Assembly (NCBI GenBank): GCA_031761405.1
Contig: JASEVX010000001.1
Coordinates: forward strand, 115,916,609-115,980,608
Length of the DNA stretch: 64,000 nt
Direction: 5' to 3'
Source of the DNA: Serripes groenlandicus
Taxonomy: Eukaryota; Mollusca; Bivalvia; Cardiida; Cardiidae
The translations under genes and the position numbers were made by a program. Under the pieces are notes generated by a model that searched no databases, had not been told where the DNA came from, and saw nothing but the letters and a program-made list of their open reading frames with translations. Positions 13,901 through 22,279 of the stretch are shown piece by piece (within the stretch, counting starts at the first letter, position 1; every line of letters begins with the position of its first letter).

Positions 13901-16900
13901 CTTGGTCTGCATTGATCGCTACTCATTCATCAATCAGTCAAATTTAAATTTCTAAAAATCAACATTGATGGTATTTTTCTCAGAATGAGGATTACCAATG
14001 TAAAATGTCTAAATATGACAGTTTGGGTATTGTTGTTTTACACGCTTTGGAATTGGAAAATGGGAATACAATTAACATAACATAACATAATTTTATTGGC
14101 ATACAATAAGAAAACTAAACAAAAATAAATCATGCTCTACTGACAATATTATATATGAGTATTTTATTGAATGTATTGATGTGCTGGATACACCATTGTT
14201 ACTTTTATTCAATTACATTTTAGAAAAACAGACTTTTCCAAAATCATGGTCAAAAGGAGTAATTATACCTGTTCATAAAAAAGGCGATACATCAGACACA
14301 AACAATTACCGCGGAATTACTTTAATAAGCTGTTTTGGTAAACTTTTTACAAGCGTCGTAAATGATAGACTTAAACGCTGGGCTGAGGAAAATGATATAA
14401 TAACAGATGCACAGTTTGGATTTAAACCACATTATAGTACAATTGATGCAATCTTTTTATTAAATTCATTGATAGAAAAGCAGCTCAGAACCAAAGGTAG
14501 TTTATATTGTTGTTTTATTGATTTACAAAAATGTTTTGATAGTATATACAGAAATGGCATGTGGTTTAAACTGATTAAAAATGGTATTGACGGTAAACTT
14601 TTTAGAGTAATAAGGTCTATATATGACGAAGTTAAATTATGCGTTAAACATTTAAATACGGTATCCGATATTTACGATTGTAAGGTAGGATTATTGCAAG
14701 GTGAGATTTTGTCACCGATAATGTTTTCTCTGTTTGTGAACGATATAGAACTGTTTTTACAACAGAACTCTTGTGGAGGGTTAAATATTGACCAATTAAC
14801 AATATATCTAATCCTATTTGCAGACGACTCGGTATTGATATCCGAAACAGCAGAAGGCCTCCAAAAATTAATAGACTCTTTTAAAATGTACTGTAATAAA
14901 TGGAAACTCACTGTTAATGCAGGGACAATATATACACGGTCCCTGGTTAATGTAAGCAAAACCAAAATAGTTGTTTTCAAAAAAGGAAAATTAAAGGAAA
15001 ATTTAAGATTCATGTACGGTGACAATAACATAGAAATAGTGGAATCCTTTAATTATCTTGGGGTTGTGTTATCAAAAAGTGGTTCATTTGTCAATGCAAC
15101 AAAAACCTTACAAGGAAAATCCCTCAAAGCCTTAGGCGCGTTAATGTCATATACAAAAGGTAGAGAGATCCCAATAGACATAATGTTTGATTTATTCGAC
15201 TGTTTTGTGTCATCTGTTTTAAGTTATGCTTGTGAAGTGTGGTCATTCACTAACATAGATACTTTAGAAAAGGTACATAAGAAATTCTTAAAGTGGCTAT
15301 TAAATGTCAAAATAAGTACAAGCAATTCTGCTTTATACGGTGAGACCGGTCGATACCCACTAATTATAAATATGCAAATAAGAACAATTAAATATTTTTT
15401 AAAACTTTTTATATATAAACAAAATAATTGTATACTGTCAACAGTGTTCCATAGTATGAAATACGATGCTGAAACACATAATGTTAAAAACTGGGCGAGT
15501 AACGTTAGAAATGTATTACAAAGAAGTGGATTCAACGATGTATGGTTATTTCCTAGTTCGGTAAACATAAATAGTTTCATACCATTACTCCGCAATCGAT
15601 TAATTGATCTTTATATTAATGATTGGCAACGTGATATAGAAAATAAACCATCTTTAGTACTTTTTAAGGAATTAAAACAAAAATTCGAACCCTCTTATTA
15701 TCTTATTAAAATGAATATATCTAAATTTAGAATTATTATTTCGAAATTAAGACTATCCTCACATGAATTAAATATAGAACAAGGAAGGCACAGAAATATA
15801 CCACGCAATGAACGAAAATGTACACTATGCCCGCTAAATGAAATAGAAGACGAATTCCATTTTATTCTATCATGCCCGTTCTACAAAACAATTAGGAAAT
15901 CCTACATAAACGAATATTATTACAAAAACCCAAGTGTCTACAAATTAACAGAACTTTTGAATTCGAACAATTTAACAATTTTAAATAACTTAGCTACGTA
16001 TTGCATTAAAGGTTTAAAATTTAGAAAAGAAAATACAACTTGTTAGCAGAAGCTATAAAAGCATATCCAACTGATGGTGATTATTTGGCCAAATAGTCTC
16101 TTCTGCTAATTTACCGGGGGGAGGGGGGGGAGGGGGCGGGGCGGGGGTCATTTTTCTCTCATTTATTTTTTTCTCTATATCCTCTTCTTTATTTTTTGTG
16201 ATTTTTTTTTTATATATATTTTCTCCTATTTTGTAACGTATGTATTATACATGTGAATTGACGAGGAGCAGATATGCTCAAGTCAGATTGAAATAAATTG
16301 AATTGAATTGAATAAATACATATGCATAGCCAACATGAGTGATATACAATTAGAAAAAAGATAAACATACAAAAGTTGCAAGGTGGTTCAGCTAAAAAGA
16401 CCTGACATATCAATAAATAAAGTTTACAGAGAAGTGTCAATAATTGAATAATTATATTATCATTAATCTTTTTTTTTCTCACTTAAATTCGATCAATCAT
16501 TATTGTGTTTTGTTTTTAACAATACATTGTATAAACAATTGACAGAAGAATATAGTACTATACATAACATACTATGATTTCAAATCGGTGTTACAATTGT
16601 TTGGAATTAAAACAATTATTCATGAGGTTTTTTTTTTTTTTTTTTTTTCATAATAAAACAAATGTCTTTAATTCATACATGTATGTAGTCTCTCTCCGAG
16701 TTTTGCTGACTAAATTGTCAGTTGGTTTACAAAACATTAAATGGGTATACATATTCAAAATAAAAATCGACAAAATATTTAGAAATACAATGAGAATTCG
16801 AAAAAGTCGTGTGCAAAATTTCATTAAAGATACTCCTACATAAAGATATGTGTTTATGCATGTCACTACAATATTTAACTATCTGTATCATCATAACGTT

Positions 16901-17286
16901 GAATGGTACGATTATCAGGCGAGGCAGGAACGTAGTAGATAAACGTATAAACGTCCCGTGTATGGGTTTTAAACAGAACTTACCAAATTCGTGTATAGAT
17001 TCCGTCTTTCCAAATTGCAGAAGTGATTAAGTTAAATCAAATACATATTCCTATCATAAGATTTACGCTGAAATTAGTATCAATAAACAAATCTAACTCT
17101 ACGTTTACTTTAAATGGTACTACCAGTGAAAAGGTGCGATTGTTATGGACGAGTTAGCGTAAATCAAAGATCGAACGTAATTTAAACAGCAATTTATTTA
17201 TAGATTTTGCGGAAATGAAACAAACTAAGTTCATAAATACCTGCAGCTGAGGCTACGAACAGCAAAATAAAACCAAGTGCCAACAT
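1766..17286 (-). CDS. Copy 1: secreted M12B (reprolysin/ADAMTS-like) zinc metalloprotease, 16 coding exons, apparently intact
   Basis: Coding exons in transcript order: 17241-17286, 13370-13587, 12091-12177, 11271-11460, 10554-10740, 9526-9607, 8261-8338, 7445-7578, 6634-6777, 5581-5751, 5035-5176, 4449-4559, 3976-4000, 2857-2985, 2394-2510, 1766-1908. They sum to 2004 nt, 667 aa plus TAA, and every junction has GT-AG sites with matching phase. Visible in order: signal peptide (1-16), propeptide to a KR site at 221-222, catalytic domain with HELGHNLGALHD at 384-395 and a Met-turn VMAP around M411, an ADAMTS-type cysteine-rich module (about 449-537), a Thr/Pro-rich linker (about 540-580), and two six-cysteine PLAC-like modules (585-621 and 624-663). 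M12B enzymes use the three histidines to bind zinc and cleave extracellular proteins; the substrate here is unknown. No thrombospondin repeats or membrane anchor were seen, so the shape recalls short secreted forms such as nematode MIG-17. Copy 2 lies upstream in the same orientation. The exon model is by eye, without transcript support. Confidence 0.9.
2394..2510 (-). CDS. Copy 1 exon 15: first six-cysteine PLAC-like module
   Basis: The exon encodes GLNCFNYGRGGQTC and continues to LCTFFASDCCKTC. Its six Cys end in C-x6-CC-x2-C, the spacing of PLAC domains found at ADAMTS C termini. A ShKT domain is the alternative, but that usually ends C-x3-C-x2-C. One module per exon, with phase 1 on both sides, would let it duplicate as a cassette. 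Confidence 0.82.
2857..2985 (-). CDS. Copy 1 exon 14: Thr/Pro-rich linker
   Basis: The exon encodes a low-complexity linker dominated by Thr, Pro, Asn and Ser (for example TNPPTNPSTNSPTKPTTT), a likely O-glycosylated spacer. It separates the cysteine-rich module from the C-terminal modules. The donor is GTATTT, the same as exon 1. Copy 2 carries a much longer 12-bp repeat expansion at this position. Confidence 0.78.
3194..3436 (-). mobile_element. Degenerate SINE-like copy, minus strand
   Basis: On the minus strand a degraded tRNA-like head (a B-box-like GGTTCGATTACC near 3370) is followed by a body and a tail including CGCCGTGATATAACTG. The same tail and body arrangement recurs at 11495-11700, 18815-19031 and 22280-22552. 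It lies in intron 13 of copy 1. Confidence 0.5.
3976..4559 (-). CDS. Copy 1 exons 12 and 13: rest of cysteine-rich module, including a 25-nt microexon
   Basis: Exon 12 (4449-4559) encodes 37 residues with four Cys, ending AAQGTSCGNGR. Exon 13 (3976-4000) is only 25 nt and encodes VCFEGICQ. Joined, they give the GTxCGxGRVCxxGxC pattern seen at the end of the ADAMTS cysteine-rich module. The microexon is supported by CAG and GTAAGT sites, by phase, and by a same-length counterpart in copy 2 (36364-36388). Confidence 0.82.
5035..5176 (-). CDS. Copy 1 exon 11: ADAMTS-type cysteine-rich module, first part
   Basis: The exon encodes TGSCTLDTADIYDPEEFDTF and then AGQLYTEDEQCELLRGAGAT. The G-Q-x-Y-x-x-D-x-Q-C core is characteristic of the cysteine-rich/disintegrin-like module after ADAMTS catalytic domains. 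It uses acceptor TTTCAG and donor GTAAG. In copy 2 the acceptor is lost and the Gln codon in DEQC is a stop. Confidence 0.88.
5581..5751 (-). CDS. Copy 1 exon 10: third zinc ligand and Met-turn
   Basis: The exon begins LGALHDAGD, completing the zinc motif HExxHxxGxxHD with His394 and Asp395. A Cys and DFVMAPF follow; the Met (411) is the family Met-turn. The exon closes with FSSCSIDSFKSYVNSLG, the usual Cys-Ser-x-x-x-Phe end of the catalytic domain. Phases 1 and 2 join cleanly to exons 9 and 11. Confidence 0.93.
6634..6777 (-). CDS. Copy 1 exon 9: catalytic exon with HELGH
   Basis: The exon encodes SDIQAGGSTGVAGIAYLDGV, then CTFWGVSINEE, and ends GAGVLAHELGHN with the Asn codon split by the intron. 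HELGH supplies two zinc-binding His (384 and 388) and the catalytic Glu (385). The hydrophobic GVAGIAYL stretch is the strand before the active-site helix. The exon is 144 nt with donor GTAGGT. A longer open frame on the same strand here is a frame shadow. Confidence 0.93.
7806..8040. repeat. Intronic minisatellite in copy 1, about 110-bp unit
   Basis: Similar units begin near 7810, 7914 and 8026. They share CCAGG-TGC, AACGTGTGTTC, TTTTTATATATGA and CCAAACACGTGCCA. At the equivalent place in copy 2 (about 43543-43610) I see a single unit, so it expanded after duplication. Confidence 0.7.
9197..9503. repeat. 154-bp tandem duplication in intron 6 of copy 1
   Basis: Two nearly identical units start at 9197 and 9351. 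They share TTAATGCATTGCGTTGGCCA and AGTTTAATTAAAATTCCAGA. The second unit ends about 20 bases from exon 6. Confidence 0.92.
9760..10060. repeat. Degenerate 35-bp minisatellite
   Basis: Units of the form GACTCAATGTTCTATT plus an A-rich stretch and TTTTCGGAA repeat about eight times, decaying toward 10060. A separate 66-bp duplication (TTGAATTGTAGAAATC) follows to 10170. Confidence 0.75.
10554..10740 (-). CDS. Copy 1 exon 5: acidic propeptide end, KR processing site, start of catalytic domain
   Basis: The exon opens with a Glu/Asp-rich segment, then a Leu/Arg helix-like segment (EIDRVERLLARLQH). INKRQTA follows, where the Lys-Arg pair (221-222) is the likely proprotein-convertase cleavage site. 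It ends with IEMVFAVDHLIYQ, which matches the first beta strand of M12B catalytic domains. Copy 2 has RHKR at this site, a full furin consensus. The exon is clearly more divergent between copies than exons 7-9. Confidence 0.87.
10981..11235. mobile_element. MITE with CCGTCCCGCGA terminal inverted repeats
   Basis: It begins CCGTCCCGCGATAAAACCA and ends GTTGGTGTTCTCGCGGGACG. The interior contains CGACCCGGATCA-type motifs and an arm CTATACCTATATCCCCTGAG. A second copy lies inverted at 49379-49635. It is in intron 4 of copy 1. Confidence 0.82.
11271..11460 (-). CDS. Copy 1 exon 4: M12B propeptide core
   Basis: The exon encodes EGNVLISGKEYKLEPATSG followed by a His/Thr-rich stretch ending GIIVTSNDDYVVR. 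The G-x-x-Y-x-L-E-P pattern is typical of reprolysin-family propeptides. The paralogue at 48207-48393 is nearly identical in its first two thirds and one codon shorter. The donor is GTAAGT and the acceptor TTTTAG. Confidence 0.88.
11495..11700 (-). mobile_element. SINE-like copy with tRNA-like head, minus strand
   Basis: The minus strand shows ATGGTTCGATCCCGAGTCGC (B-box-like) with an upstream TTAGCAGG block and a tail ending CGTGATATAATTG. It resembles the copies at 18815 and 22280. Confidence 0.5.
12091..12177 (-). CDS. Copy 1 exon 3: propeptide
   Basis: This 87-nt, phase 0-0 exon encodes 29 residues beginning MKFFQDKRNGAYVR and containing two Cys (SSCLPSEHGPC). The paralogue at 50199-50285 encodes MKFFHDKRNGAYVR. 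Splice sites are CTGCAG and GTAAGT. The Met at its start is internal, not an initiator, because the upstream exon joins in frame. Confidence 0.85.
12598..12816. repeat. Foldback element, CCCTTTCCCACAT family
   Basis: The ends are inverted: AACCTTTTTCCACTTGCAGA at the left and GCATGTGGGAAAGGGTTAA at the right. Inner arms contain CAGACGACATTTGAAAACAT and CCACAATG...CCGTCTGCTTCAG. Near the centre GAAATTGCTCAATATGAACA folds back on AATTTCTCC. Copies recur across the window. Confidence 0.75.
13073..13285. repeat. 25-bp minisatellite
   Basis: The consensus unit GTGTACCAAGTGTTGAAGTG plus TATGC repeats about eight times, for example at 13204, 13229 and 13254. It sits in intron 2 of copy 1, 85 bases from exon 2. 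Confidence 0.92.
13370..13587 (-). CDS. Copy 1 exon 2: N-terminal propeptide
   Basis: The exon opens GETAYLESLNSDTYRR and continues through a stretch rich in Asn, Leu and Glu to VPHNS, then the donor GTAGGT. The reading frame is open across 218 nt. The paralogous exon at 50933-51156 matches along its length, with two extra codons. The Leu codon TTA at 13505-13507 corresponds to the TGA stop in copy 2. The region probably belongs to the zymogen propeptide, which keeps the protease latent in this family. Confidence 0.85.
14110..16310 (+). mobile_element. LINE (non-LTR retrotransposon), 5'-truncated, family B
   Basis: The element starts inside the polymerase ORF at about 14110 and ends in a TTGAA-repeat tail (ATTGAATTGAATTG) at 16310. 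It interrupts the antisense 3' tail of another LINE (14073-14109 and 16311 to about 16490). The pre-insertion sequence can be read from the uninterrupted copy near 41380. AATAA occurs on both sides (14105-14109, 16311-16315) as a short target-site duplication. Its 3' UTR holds a G-rich run (16116-16147) and a long pyrimidine tract. It lies in intron 1 of copy 1, opposite to the gene. Confidence 0.85.
14112..16046 (+). pseudogene. Reverse transcriptase ORF fragment of LINE family B
   Basis: The open frame runs without an initiator from the 5' truncation point to TAG at 16044-16046; translation from 14181 onward is already RT sequence. RT blocks in order: PVHKKGDTSDTNNYRGITL, QFGFKPHYSTIDAI, FIDLQKCFDSI, LLQGEILSPIMFSLFVNDI and LFADDSVLIS (the catalytic FADD), then the YLGVVLS thumb region. 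Near the C terminus is CTLCPLNEIEDEFHFILSCP, a Cys/His knuckle. The frame is uninterrupted for about 640 codons, so the insertion is recent. The endonuclease domain is missing, so this copy is dead. I cannot assign the LINE clade by eye. Confidence 0.9.
16311..16490 (-). mobile_element. Older LINE family A 3' tail, antisense, split by family B
   Basis: Read on the minus strand it matches the 3' UTR of the LINE fragment at 41200-41415 (shared AATTATTGACACTTCTCTG and ATGTCAGGTCTTTTTAGCT). The last part of the tail (ATTTTATTGGCATACAATAA on the plus strand) lies across the family B insertion at 14073-14109. Confidence 0.8.
17241..17286 (-). CDS. Copy 1 exon 1: start codon and signal peptide
   Basis: The exon encodes MLALGFILLFVASAA and ends in phase 1, so the next exon completes a Gly codon. 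This is a short hydrophobic secretory signal, with likely cleavage just after the Ala run. The start is chosen because copy 2 has the matching exon (MLTPGCLLLLAASVA) at 52340-52385, there is a purine at -3, and a TATA box lies about 90 nt upstream. The donor is GTATTT. Confidence 0.88.
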
Positions 17287-17372
17287 TGTGTTCCTTCTGT
17301 ATTCAGTATCGATGTGCTTAGTCGTCTGTTGATGCAAGTCCTGTTGTTTGCCAAAACATACGTCTGTCCCGA

Positions 17373-17380
17373 TTTATATA
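17373..17380 (-). promoter_or_regulatory. TATA box of copy 1
   Basis: On the minus strand the sequence reads GGGTATATAAATCGGGAC about 90 nt before the ATG, so transcription should start near 17345-17350. Copy 2 has GATATATAACCCGAGAC at the same relative place, with a similar GGTGG context upstream, so the core promoter was duplicated with the gene. Confidence 0.65.
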
Positions 17381-17399
17381 CCCTATCCACCATTGGAAT

Positions 17400-18600
17400 T
17401 TTTGCCAGAAGGCATTCAATTGTACAATTATAATCAATGTGTGAATCAAATAATAGAATTATGATGTCATTATCCAGGGACCTGCCGCGTCATGCAATTA
17501 AGGATCGTTTTGTATGAAAGCTAGTCCACTTAATTCAAATTATGGTTGTCGACTTCTAGAGATTAACACCTATCACTAATCCGGAATAAGAGAGTACCTA
17601 CAGGGGTACAGAAATATAAATATTAATCGATTTATTTTGATCTTAAGAATATATATATATATATTTTATTGCATTAAAACATACTTGTTTTATAGCATAT
17701 ACAAATTTACATAACTAAGAGAATATAGATTAACAGAAGAGAATTACAAAAATAAATATTTAACCCACAAAATAGTTTCTTTTTAACCCCTCGTCGCTCG
17801 TAGACGAGTTGTATGTCACACGCGATAAGTGCAGGTCAAGATCAACCCGTGTATATTCATATATATAAACAGTTTGGTCTCCATCTTCACTTCTCGCCTG
17901 ATGCTTCAAGATCTTTCCCAGAATATACAAGTAATGGCAAATATAAGACGGGATAGTCCGATTTGGAAATACGGCGACGACGGCGTTAATTATATGATCG
18001 TCTTTGCTCACAATGTTTTCGAAAATATGTTAGAATAAAGAGTTATAGGTTATTGATATACATATATCTACAAACCTTAATAGAATATGGCAGTTTACAT
18101 ATTAACAATAATTAAGTGAAGGTGTATTTACAAAAAAGAAGCATAACATATACATTTAACCCATACATGTATCCCTATATAAAGCAGTACATATAAGACC
18201 GCGTGTACTCACGTTCTAGTCTTATTGGCATAAAATATATACTTAGCTAATAGACGGTAATTGACTAGAATAATTACAATTTAAATGCATTTTGTAATTC
18301 AATTGATTCCTTTTGAGCCATTATCTATGTATTTGTTATACAAATTAAATGCGAAAACTGTGCCTTGTAAACGTTTTTATTTAAATTCAATATCAATTAA
18401 TTTATTAAGTAAGAAGGAATGTCAATTACTCCAAATTAACCCTTTTCCGCATCTTTTAAATGAGACACGGGCAGAATATGCTAAGGACACTTTCTACCTG
18501 AAGACGTATTTAAACGCATCTTTTAAATGAGACATGGGCAGAATATGCTAAGGACAACTTATTACTCATCTCTTACAATAAGTTCAACTGTAATAAATAG
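17400..18600. other. Upstream region of copy 1, no gene seen
   Basis: AT-rich DNA with a short AT microsatellite at 17649-17664. A duplicated phrase, GCATCTTTTAAATGAGACA with GGCAGAATATGCTAAGGACA, occurs at 18448 and 18516. No coding signal was supported. Confidence 0.55.
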
Positions 18601-18604
18601 TTTG

Positions 18605-18642
18605 CCAGGGACGTAGATAAAATATCTTATCTACGTCCCTGG
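18605..18642. repeat. Perfect short palindrome, 16-nt arms
   Basis: CCAGGGACGTAGATAA (18605-18620) and its exact inverse complement (18627-18642) flank a 6-nt loop, AATATC. Confidence 0.9.
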
Positions 18643-18814
18643 TTATACGTTCAATTATAGAGATATGCCATATTTTGCCTTAATGTTTTCAAAGTCGTCT
18701 GCCGCAGATGTGTTGCTTTTTATGGACGAGTAAGGGTAGCAAACAATTTAAACACAGATTAAACTGCCTTATGTAAATTCTAGATGTTATAATGTTCAAA
18801 ACTTGGGTTGATGC

Positions 18815-19031
18815 TTGTGTGTGTTATATCACGGCGTTTCATGGGTTAATTACTAGTACTTCCTTTATTATATATCCTTTCACCGACGTTCCAGTCGTAA
18901 CGCTATCACCGCAACCCAAATTTCCAACGAGAGAGCCATTAAAACATTTTAAAGTATTGTATATGACCAGACCATGGATCGAACCTAGGTCTCCCGCTTC
19001 CAAGACTGACGCTCTAACCACTAAACCATGG
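18815..19031 (-). mobile_element. SINE-like copy with tRNA-like head, minus strand
   Basis: On the minus strand the order is CCATGGTTTAGTGGTTAGAG (A-box-like), GACCTAGGTTCGATCCATGG (B-box-like), a body with GCGGTGATAGCGTTACGACT, and a tail AACGCCGTGATATAAC. This is the clearest member of the minus-strand SINE set in the window. Confidence 0.7.
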
Positions 19032-19059
19032 ATACGGTTTAAAGATGTGGTGTGATATT

Positions 19060-19275
19060 TACCCTTTCCCACATACAATACATCTACAGTAGACGACCTT
19101 GAATACATATAGACAAACATTTAGAAGATATCTGTAAACGAACGTAGAACTATTGAAAAGAGTTGAAACAAATTGTGATAAATGGGGAATTTTCTCATTT
19201 TCTAACTATAATTTCAAAAGCACCATGCTGCACATGCGTTTAAATGTCTCTGCAGAGTGAAAAGGGGGGGTTAAA
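19060..19275. repeat. Foldback element, CCCTTTCCCACAT family, degenerate
   Basis: The left end is TTTACCCTTTCCCACATACA with an arm ACAGTAGACGACCTTGAATA. The right end is GCACATGCGTTTAAATG then TGAAAAGGGGGGGTTAA. The centre carries GGGGAATTTTCTCATTTTC. Confidence 0.6.
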
Positions 19276-20070
19276 CTCGCGTAGGACTGTAGGCGAGTAA
19301 ATGCGAGCGTTAGGATTTAAGTTCTTTTTCTTATGGCAATACAGTCATACATGACATTGGTTTGATTATCTTAAGATAAATTAAACAGAAACGAAACACT
19401 TGACAAAACGCATACTTAGGGTACGTAACCCTTTCCCCAAATCTGCGTTAGATGACTTTGAAAACATCTCTTTTTATAAATGAAAGGATAATTATTGAGA
19501 ATAGATGAAATCATTATGATGAATTATTTTGTCTGGTTCATCTTATGTTTTATTCATTACCATTTAATCTTTATTTAAATATAGTTCACATTTTTAATAA
19601 TGTAGACTGGTTTAGATTCAAGTAACATTGGGAACCGCGCAGTGGGAGTACAAAATCACGAGGAGAGGACAAGTTTTGTACAAGTTAGTCTATATTAAGT
19701 TTTAATATATAACAATTTATGCTCCGCTGGGATGTGCAGATTAACAGAAAATAATTAGCTAATATTTATATGTCTCTGGCTAATAGTTTTTGAATTCGAA
19801 TACGTGTACATGTATATCTTGTTTTGTTTTAACAGTGACATATAGTCCCATGGTGCCAGGTGTATTTTGTTATATGTTTCTTTTGTTATACACATGTCAC
19901 TATGATAAAAGATTGACCGACTTATTGTATATCAAGGTTAATATATTACGTCAGTTGAATAGCATTTACCCTTGTACTGGTGGATTAAGGAACGGGTACA
20001 ATTAACTGATCTGTAATGATAACAAGTCACAACATAGCCTCTGGATATCGTACAATGTCCACACATGCCT
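19276..20070. other. Intergenic, nothing recognised
   Basis: AT-rich DNA with short open frames only. No repeat or gene signature was seen by eye. Confidence 0.5.
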
Positions 20071-20119
20071 GGTCGGTTTAAGAAGGGACTCTATATTACA
20101 ATATATAATGTCCCTGGTT

Positions 20120-20334
20120 TAACACTTTCCCGTATACATACGCTTTATGACGCTACTGCAACAGACGACGTTTGAAAACATTGTGACTAAATGCTAATTT
20201 GCAATTACTCCCTTCGTTACAATTTTTTCAACTTTATTCAATAATTGTTATTTTATTTTTTAGAGATATTCAAACTATTGCCTAGAGATTTCAAATTCGT
20301 CTGCTGCATATTTGATGTATGTGGTAAAGTGTCA
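20120..20334. repeat. Foldback element, CCCTTTCCCACAT family
   Basis: AACACTTTCCCGTATACATA and CAACAGACGACGTTTGAAAA at the left match inverted TCAAATTCGTCTGCTGCATA and TGTATGTGGTAAAGTGTCA at the right. Confidence 0.65.
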
Positions 20335-20414
20335 ATGTAGTGTCATGGACATGCGGGGAAAATACCTCCACCTTCACCCGTACCCTATTATTTTTTATAA
20401 CATCTGTAATATAG

Positions 20415-20614
20415 NNNNNNNNNNNNNNNNNNNNNNNNNNNNNNNNNNNNNNNNNNNNNNNNNNNNNNNNNNNNNNNNNNNNNNNNNNNNNNNNNNNNNN
20501 NNNNNNNNNNNNNNNNNNNNNNNNNNNNNNNNNNNNNNNNNNNNNNNNNNNNNNNNNNNNNNNNNNNNNNNNNNNNNNNNNNNNNNNNNNNNNNNNNNNN
20601 NNNNNNNNNNNNNN
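20415..20614. other. Assembly gap, 200 N
   Basis: Exactly 200 unknown bases abut the microsatellite, so the gap size is probably nominal and the repeat length is not known. Confidence 0.99.
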
Positions 20615-20705
20615 ACAGACAGACAGACAGTACAGACAGACAGACAGACAGACAGACAGGACAGACAGACAGACAGACAGACAGACCAGACAGACAGACA
20701 GACAT

Positions 20706-20760
<55 letters not shown>

Positions 20761-20781
20761 CAGACAGACAGACAGACAGAC

Positions 20782-20861
<80 letters not shown>

Positions 20862-20886
20862 GGACAGACAGACAGACAGACAGAGA

Positions 20887-20955
<69 letters not shown>

Positions 20956-21009
20956 GAGAGAGAGACGAGAGAGAGAGAGAGAGAGATTGGAGATTGGAGA
21001 TTGGAGATA
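20615..21009. repeat. Microsatellite tract: ACAG repeat, then AG repeat, then a short GATTGGA repeat
   Basis: ACAG tetranucleotides run from the gap to about 20884. GA dinucleotides run to about 20985, and then GAGATTG is repeated. Open frames across this tract are artefacts of the repeat and of Ns. Confidence 0.97.
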
Positions 21010-21211
21010 GTGTACAGTCATTTGCATTTACGTAGGATGTTTATTTATATTATGTAACATTATCAAGTCCATCTCGATCTAAACAATTCTAATAATTTCA
21101 AAACACCATGTACCCCTTTCGGCGTACATGGTTTACAGTCATGATTTCTGACCGTTTTTGTTGACAGCCTTGCACAATGTCCTCTACTTATCCGGGTGTA
21201 TTAAAATCGGG

Positions 21212-21990
21212 GTACGGACAATACCCGGTGGGACAAAAATCCTATAGGACAAAACCCCGGTGGACAAAAACCCTGTGGACAAAAACCCCGTCCCTTAAAA
21301 TGAATAGTGGACAATACCCCTGTGGGTATATAATTATTTTTGTGTTTTAGTATTTATTAGAGTGTTTTTGATATTTGATATGAAATTGTGTTTTGTTTAC
21401 AGGTTTTGATTGAAGATAATTAAGAGTGTTTTAATTAGTTTGAATTTTTGAGGGGGTATTATCTACACTCTATTTTGATTAATTCAATGCATCAAAGATA
21501 ATTCATTTGTATGAAAGTATGTTTTAATTAGTTTGTGCAATCAAAATAAATGCTTGTTTGATACAAACAATGCATATGTTTTAAATTAACTTATATAAAT
21601 TGGTCTTGATTAAAAATATAATTAATTGATACAAAAAACATTATAGGAAAAGGAAATTATACTCCAATAAACAATAAATGCGAGAAATACTCAAATTCCA
21701 CTTACTATTATGATAAAGTTGACATATCACACCTATGCTTCTCTATATTGTGCCATGTTTTGATAATGGAAACAATTAATTTGCTGATAGATACAAACAT
21801 TTATTTTTAAATAAGTAAATATCCAAATTCAGATCGAAAAAATCAATTCATCAAATATAAAAACTTAATAAAAGATTATTCTATAATGTTCATGGGGGTT
21901 TTGTCCAATGGGTTAAAATCCTAGGGGGGTATTATCCCATGGGTGTATTGTCCGACGGGGTTTTGTCCCACAGGGGTTTTGTCCTACACT
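21212..21990. mobile_element. 0.8-kb TIR element with GGACAAAACCCC sub-repeats in its ends
   Basis: The left end carries five near-repeats of GGACAAAA-CCC-GTGG. The right end carries their inverse (GGGGTTTTGTCC and GGGGTATTATCCCATGGG). The interior (about 21330-21880) is very AT-rich with no ORF. The shape is that of a non-autonomous TIR element. Confidence 0.75.
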
Positions 21991-22279
21991 CATTAAAATC
22001 AATCTTAAGAATGAAGCAAAACAAATCTAGCATTCCTTAAACCCTTCTCCCTTTCATAGGCATCTTTATGGATTTGTAAAATGAGCATGAACAATTTCTA
22101 CGTTTGACCACAATGTTTTCAACCATATTCTCCGATTTAATAAGAATTTTCTTAATTTCAAAGTAACTCAACTTCCGATTGAAAATAAAAACGTGTCTTA
22201 AGCGTGATTGGATAGACATATTCCCTCTTTAAATCTAACATAGGATTTCCCTGTTAGCTTTCTTTGTTTGTGTGTGGTA

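Noticed and set aside
14672..15595. Minus-strand open frames inside the LINE
   Set aside because: They are shadows of the RT frame on the opposite strand, with no family resemblance.
20312..21057. Open frames on both strands rich in TDRQ or CLSV
   Set aside because: They are translations of the ACAG/AG microsatellite and of N positions, with no coding evidence.
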